Translations under genes and position numbers: made by a program | Shown here: positions 5,030-7,329 of the stretch, piece after piece | Position numbering within the stretch: position 1 is the stretch's first letter | Layout: every line of letters begins with the position of its first letter | Notes under the pieces: generated by a model | Seen by the model: only the letters and a program-made list of their open reading frames with translations | Database searches by the model: none | Told to the model about the DNA's origin: nothing | NCBI GenBank assembly: GCA_035295665.1 | Contig: DATGIQ010000519.1 | Coordinates: 1-7,329 of the forward strand | Source of the DNA: DATGIQ01 sp035295665 | GTDB taxonomy: Bacteria; Planctomycetota; Planctomycetia; Gemmatales; Gemmataceae | Reading direction: 5' to 3' | Length of the DNA: 7,329 nucleotides

Positions 5030-6562
5030 ATGAACAACCCGATCAGTAAGCAGACGAAGGCCGAACTCCTCGGAGCACTGCGCGAACGCTACCGACGAGC
5101 CACCAAGCCGGAGAAGACCAAGGCCCTCGACGAGTTCGTCGCGGTGGCGGGCTGCCACCGCAAGCATGCGATCCGACTTCTGACGACGGTGGACCCCAGT
5201 GGAGCGGAATCCCCGGCCGTGGATCGGCGGACCTATGGCGAGGCGGTACGTCAAGCGCTCATCGTGCTGTGGGAAGCCGCCGATCGGATCTGCGGCAAGC
5301 GCCTCAAGGCGATCTTGCCCAGTCTCGTCATGGCCTTGGAACAGCACGGGCATCTGGCCCTGGACCCTATAGTTCGCCACGATCTCTTATCCGCCAGTGC
5401 CGCCACCATCGACCGGTTGCTGGCGTCGGTGCGGAGTACCGCCACCAAACGCAAGAAGCGGAAGACCGCGACCAAGCCAAGTAAGCAGGTCCCAATCCGT
5501 ACCTTTGCCGACTGGAAGGACCCCGTGCCCGGTTACCTGGAAATCGACTTCGTAGCTCACTGTGGCAGCTCCATGCAAGGGACGTTTCTGTGCAGCTTGG
5601 TGGCCACGGACGTTTGCTCGGGTTGGACCGAGGTGGTCCCCTTGCTGGCGCGGGAACAATCCCTGGTCACCGAGGGTTTGGAGGTGATGCGTCGCCAATT
5701 CCCCATGCCGATCCTCGGCATTGACTCCGATAACGACAGTGCCTTTATCAATGACACGTTGCTTGCCTACTGCCAGGAACAAAAGTTGGAGTTCACCCGC
5801 TCCCACGCTTACCAGAAGAATGACCAAGCCTGGATCGAGCAGAAGAATGGCGCCGTGGTCCGGCGGTTTGTTGGCTATGAGCGATTCTCCGGGATGGTGG
5901 CCGGACAGTGCCTCGCGCAATTGTTCCAAGCCGTGCGCTTGTACGTCAATCACTTCCAGCCCTCGTTCAAGCTCAAGGCCAAGACACGCGAAGGAGCCAA
6001 GGTCAAGAAGGTGTACCACCCGCCGGTCACTCCCTGTGAGCGTCTCTTGGCGCACGCCTCGGTTGCGGAAGCGGTCAAAGAGAAGCTGCGCTCGGAACGG
6101 GACCGGCTGGATCCCTTGGAGCTGCTGCAGCGCATCCGCGACAGTCAAGCCGCCTTGGCGGCGCTGGGCTCGGGGGACCTGGACAACGGTCCGCAACGGC
6201 AAAGTTTGGAGCAGTTCCTTAGCAAACTCTCGGAGCTATGGCGGGAAGGAGAAGCACGCCCGACCCATCGCCAGGGGGCGGCGCGGTCCCGCACCTGGCG
6301 AACCCGACAAGATCCCTTCGAAGGGGTGTGGGCCGAAATTCTCTTGTGGCTTCAGGAGGCACCCGAAGCCACCGCCAAGTCCTTGTTCGAGCGGCTACAG
6401 CGCGCGTACCCGGGCCGGTTCCCCGAGGGACAGTTACGAACCTTGCAGCGTCGCCTCCGGGAGTGGCGTCGGCTGATGGCACGCAAGCTGGTTTACGCCT
6501 GCTGGGAGGGAGAAGCAGTGGCTGAACAATCCGTGGTTGTGGGTGTCGAAGCACAAGCCTGA
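5030..6562 (+). CDS. DD35E (rve/integrase-core) transposase, 510 aa
   Basis: The start is ATG at 5030, with GGAGG (5019-5023) six bases upstream; the frame stays open to 4961, but that stretch is the left-end repeat. Residues 1-55 look like a DNA-binding helix-turn-helix (KTKALDEFVAVAGCHRKHAIRLL), and 139-152 is a basic patch (TKRKKRKTATKPSK). The RNase H-like catalytic core has D173 in YLEIDFVAH, D234 in GIDSDNDSAF and E270 in QAWIEQKNG, with 35 residues between the last two, so the triad is intact. The C-terminal residues 430-480 (DPFEGVWAEILLWL to LRTLQRRLREW) are a further helical domain found in integrase-type transposases. The family may be close to the IS1202/ISNCY group, but I am unsure. 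With a complete triad and no frameshift it should be active. The role is cutting and joining the element ends in the repeats on either side. Confidence 0.9.
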   Translation: MNNPISKQTKAELLGALRERYRRATKPEKTKALDEFVAVAGCHRKHAIRLLTTVDPSGAESPAVDRRTYGEAVRQALIVLWEAADRICGKRLKAILPSLVMALEQHGHLALDPIVRHDLLSASAATIDRLLASVRSTATKRKKRKTATKPSKQVPIRTFADWKDPVPGYLEIDFVAHCGSSMQGTFLCSLVATDVCSGWTEVVPLLAREQSLVTEGLEVMRRQFPMPILGIDSDNDSAFINDTLLAYCQEQKLEFTRSHAYQKNDQAWIEQKNGAVVRRFVGYERFSGMVAGQCLAQLFQAVRLYVNHFQPSFKLKAKTREGAKVKKVYHPPVTPCERLLAHASVAEAVKEKLRSERDRLDPLELLQRIRDSQAALAALGSGDLDNGPQRQSLEQFLSKLSELWREGEARPTHRQGAARSRTWRTRQDPFEGVWAEILLWLQEAPEATAKSLFERLQRAYPGRFPEGQLRTLQRRLREWRRLMARKLVYACWEGEAVAEQSVVVGVEAQA

Positions 6563-6700
6563 AGCCGAACGCTCTCTTTCCACGGGAGTCCCAACCGCGT
6601 TGGCTGGGGACATCGGACCAGCGTTGCCGTGAAGACAAAGTACGGTTTCCTCTTCTCTGGTCCGGGGCCTCTGATGGAAGGTCGAGGAGGTGCTCTCATC

Positions 6701-7015
6701 ATGCCGGGGATAGATTATCGCCAGCTTCGCGCATCGATCTCCATCGCCGAGATCCTGCGGCTCATTGACTTCGTCCCAGCGCAGACTTGTGGTCCGCAGC
6801 TACGCGGTCCCTGTCCCGTGCACGGTTCCCGATCCCAGAGTAGCCGCGTCTTCTCCGTGAACCTCAAGACAAACGTGTACCGCTGCTTCAAGTGCGGTTC
6901 AGCCGGGAACCAACTCGATTTGTACATGGCCGTGACCAAGAGAAGCTTGTACCAAGCTGCCATCGAGCTGTGCCAGAAACTCAACTGTCCGACGCCGTGG
7001 GTTCACCGCTGGTAG
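6701..7015 (+). CDS. Stand-alone CHC2 zinc-finger protein (DnaG zinc-ribbon-like), 104 aa
   Basis: ATG at 6701 is chosen because AGGAGGT (6685-6691) stands nine bases before it; a GTG at 6629 and ATG at 6674 are open in the same frame but lack this. The protein reads MPGIDYRQLRASISIAEILRLI, resembling the N-terminal helix of DnaG zinc domains, then GPCPVHG (C38, H41), FSVNLKTNVYRCFKCG (C62, C65) and a helical end (LYQAAIELCQKL). The C-x2-H ... C-x2-C set is the CHC2 zinc ligand pattern of bacterial primases, which contacts template DNA. There is no Toprim domain, so it cannot itself be a primase. It lies 138 bp after the transposase on the same strand and inside the inverted ends, so an accessory DNA-binding role in transposition or its control is a reasonable inference; no direct evidence is visible. 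Confidence 0.8.
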   Translation: MPGIDYRQLRASISIAEILRLIDFVPAQTCGPQLRGPCPVHGSRSQSSRVFSVNLKTNVYRCFKCGSAGNQLDLYMAVTKRSLYQAAIELCQKLNCPTPWVHRW

Positions 7016-7032
7016 AACCGCACCGCGCAGCA

Positions 7033-7055
7033 CCACAGCCGGTCAATGGCCGTGG
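7033..7055 (+). other. Small hairpin after the CHC2 gene
   Basis: CCAC-A-GCC (7033-7040) can pair with GGC-C-GTGG (7048-7055) across a 7-nt loop, with one A/C mismatch in the stem. It lies 18 nt after the stop at 7015 and may end the element's transcript, but there is no T-run. Confidence 0.3.
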
Positions 7056-7083
7056 ACGCGCCGTGGCATGGCACGCGAAGTTC

Positions 7084-7108
7084 GGTAACATTTTCAGTTG
7101 AGGCAACA
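7084..7108 (-). repeat. Right-end inverted repeat of the insertion element
   Basis: GGTAACA (7084-7090) and GGCAACA (7102-7108) are the complements of the TGTTACC and (C/T)GTTGCC heptamers of the left end, in inverted order and 18 bp apart. Between them TTTTCAGTTGA complements the left-end spacer, apart from a 2-base insertion and two mismatches. This is the only inverted copy of the left-end motif I found in the window, and it defines the right boundary. Confidence 0.65.
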
Positions 7109-7124
7109 CGAAGGGGAAAGATAG

Positions 7125-7329
7125 TTGTCGCCGAACACGCGCTCCTGCGGCAAACCGACTTGCCGCTGCCAGAAAGGCCAACTGCACCATTCTCTTTATC
7201 TCGCCGTTAACCATCGCGGCCAACGAGCGCTGCTGTACATCCCCCGTGCCCTGCACGCTACGGTGCGCCACTGGCTCGACAACGGCCGACAGATCTACCA
7301 ACAGCTCCAGACGCTGCACCAACAACAAC
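7125..7329 (+). CDS. DUF6788-like Cys-motif protein, TTG start, 3' end outside window
   Basis: The frame opens at TTG 7125, directly after a TAG (7122-7124), with AGGGGA (7112-7117) seven bases upstream. It encodes 68 visible residues: SPNTRSCGKPTCRCQKGQ, then LYLAVNHRGQRALLYIPRAL and HATVRHWLDNGRQIYQQLQTL, running to the window edge. The C-G-K-P-x-C-x-C motif (C8, C13, C15) followed by a short beta-hairpin (two strands) and a helix matches what I know as the DUF6788 family, small proteins often found beside transposases. Family members usually have 25-40 more residues before the Cys motif. Here those are missing, and the element's right end is 17 bp upstream, so the gene is either cut by the insertion and reinitiated at TTG, or a short variant. 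Confidence 0.6.
   Translation, partial: MSPNTRSCGKPTCRCQKGQLHHSLYLAVNHRGQRALLYIPRALHATVRHWLDNGRQIYQQLQTLHQQQ

Larger units (their letters stand above)
4928..7108 (+). mobile_element. Insertion element with DD35E transposase and CHC2 zinc-finger gene
   Basis: Both tips begin TGTTRCC(T)CAA when read inward: TGTTACCCAAG at 4928 and, on the minus strand, TGTTGCCTCAAC from 7108. Each has a further RTTRCC-type heptamer 17-18 bp inside. The best left/right match is between 4946-4968 and the complement of 7084-7107: GTTGCCTCAA, a 2-base gap, then GAA, two mismatches and ATGTTACC. No matching inverted copy exists between the transposase stop (6562) and the CHC2 gene, so the element includes both genes and spans about 2.18 kb. 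The left tip could instead be 4945. I could not find a target-site duplication at any of these boundaries, so the element may be old, rearranged, or have tips slightly different from those given. The family may be the IS1202/ISNCY-like group, but this is uncertain. Confidence 0.6.

Noticed and set aside
5387..6202. 271-codon minus-strand frame inside the transposase
   Set aside because: The + strand has an intact DD35E triad and a good start; the minus frame shows no domain pattern.
6588..6608. Hairpin after the transposase (CCAAC-CGC-GTTGG) as a terminator or right inverted repeat
   Set aside because: The stem is only 5 bp with no T-run, and the sequence does not match the left-end motif, so it is neither a supported terminator nor the element's end.

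Overview
The window is GC-rich bacterial DNA. It most resembles a planctomycete of the Gemmata/Gemmataceae type. This is an inference from gene content: a secreted VPS10/BNR-repeat protein, secreted proteins without recognisable enzyme signatures, small single-domain PilZ proteins, and a high load of transposon-related genes. No rRNA or other marker gene is present to settle it.

Left half (1-3557): all genes are on the + strand. The C-terminal part of a large BNR/sortilin-type repeat protein enters from the left edge and ends at 1472. A candidate sigma70-type promoter (1515-1543) then precedes a 300-aa secreted beta-rich protein (1635-2537), which ends at a perfect 20-bp terminator-like hairpin (2554-2596). 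A gene-free stretch of about 320 bp follows. It holds a 13-bp direct repeat with a 21-bp period and a 48-nt imperfect palindrome. Next is a secreted-protein gene in which signal peptide and mature protein share one frame but are separated by a TGA (2916-3557).

Middle (3558-4927): an intact PilZ-domain gene (3766-4347, + strand) carries both c-di-GMP-binding motifs. A second, degenerate PilZ-like reading frame lies convergently on the minus strand (4905-4615). It has lost the N-terminal part of the domain and stops close to the edge of the mobile element.

Right part (about 4928-7108): an apparently complete insertion element of about 2.2 kb. It encodes a 510-aa DD35E (rve-type) transposase and, downstream, a 104-aa protein that is little more than a DnaG-type CHC2 zinc-ribbon. 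The left end carries two tandem copies of a hairpin-forming repeat. A matching inverted copy lies after the CHC2 gene, not after the transposase, so the zinc-finger gene appears to be cargo or an accessory gene inside the element. Immediately outside the right end is a TTG-initiated frame for a DUF6788-like Cys-rich protein, a family I associate with other transposons. It runs off the window and looks 5'-truncated. The right half is therefore an insertion hot-spot with damaged genes on both sides of the element.
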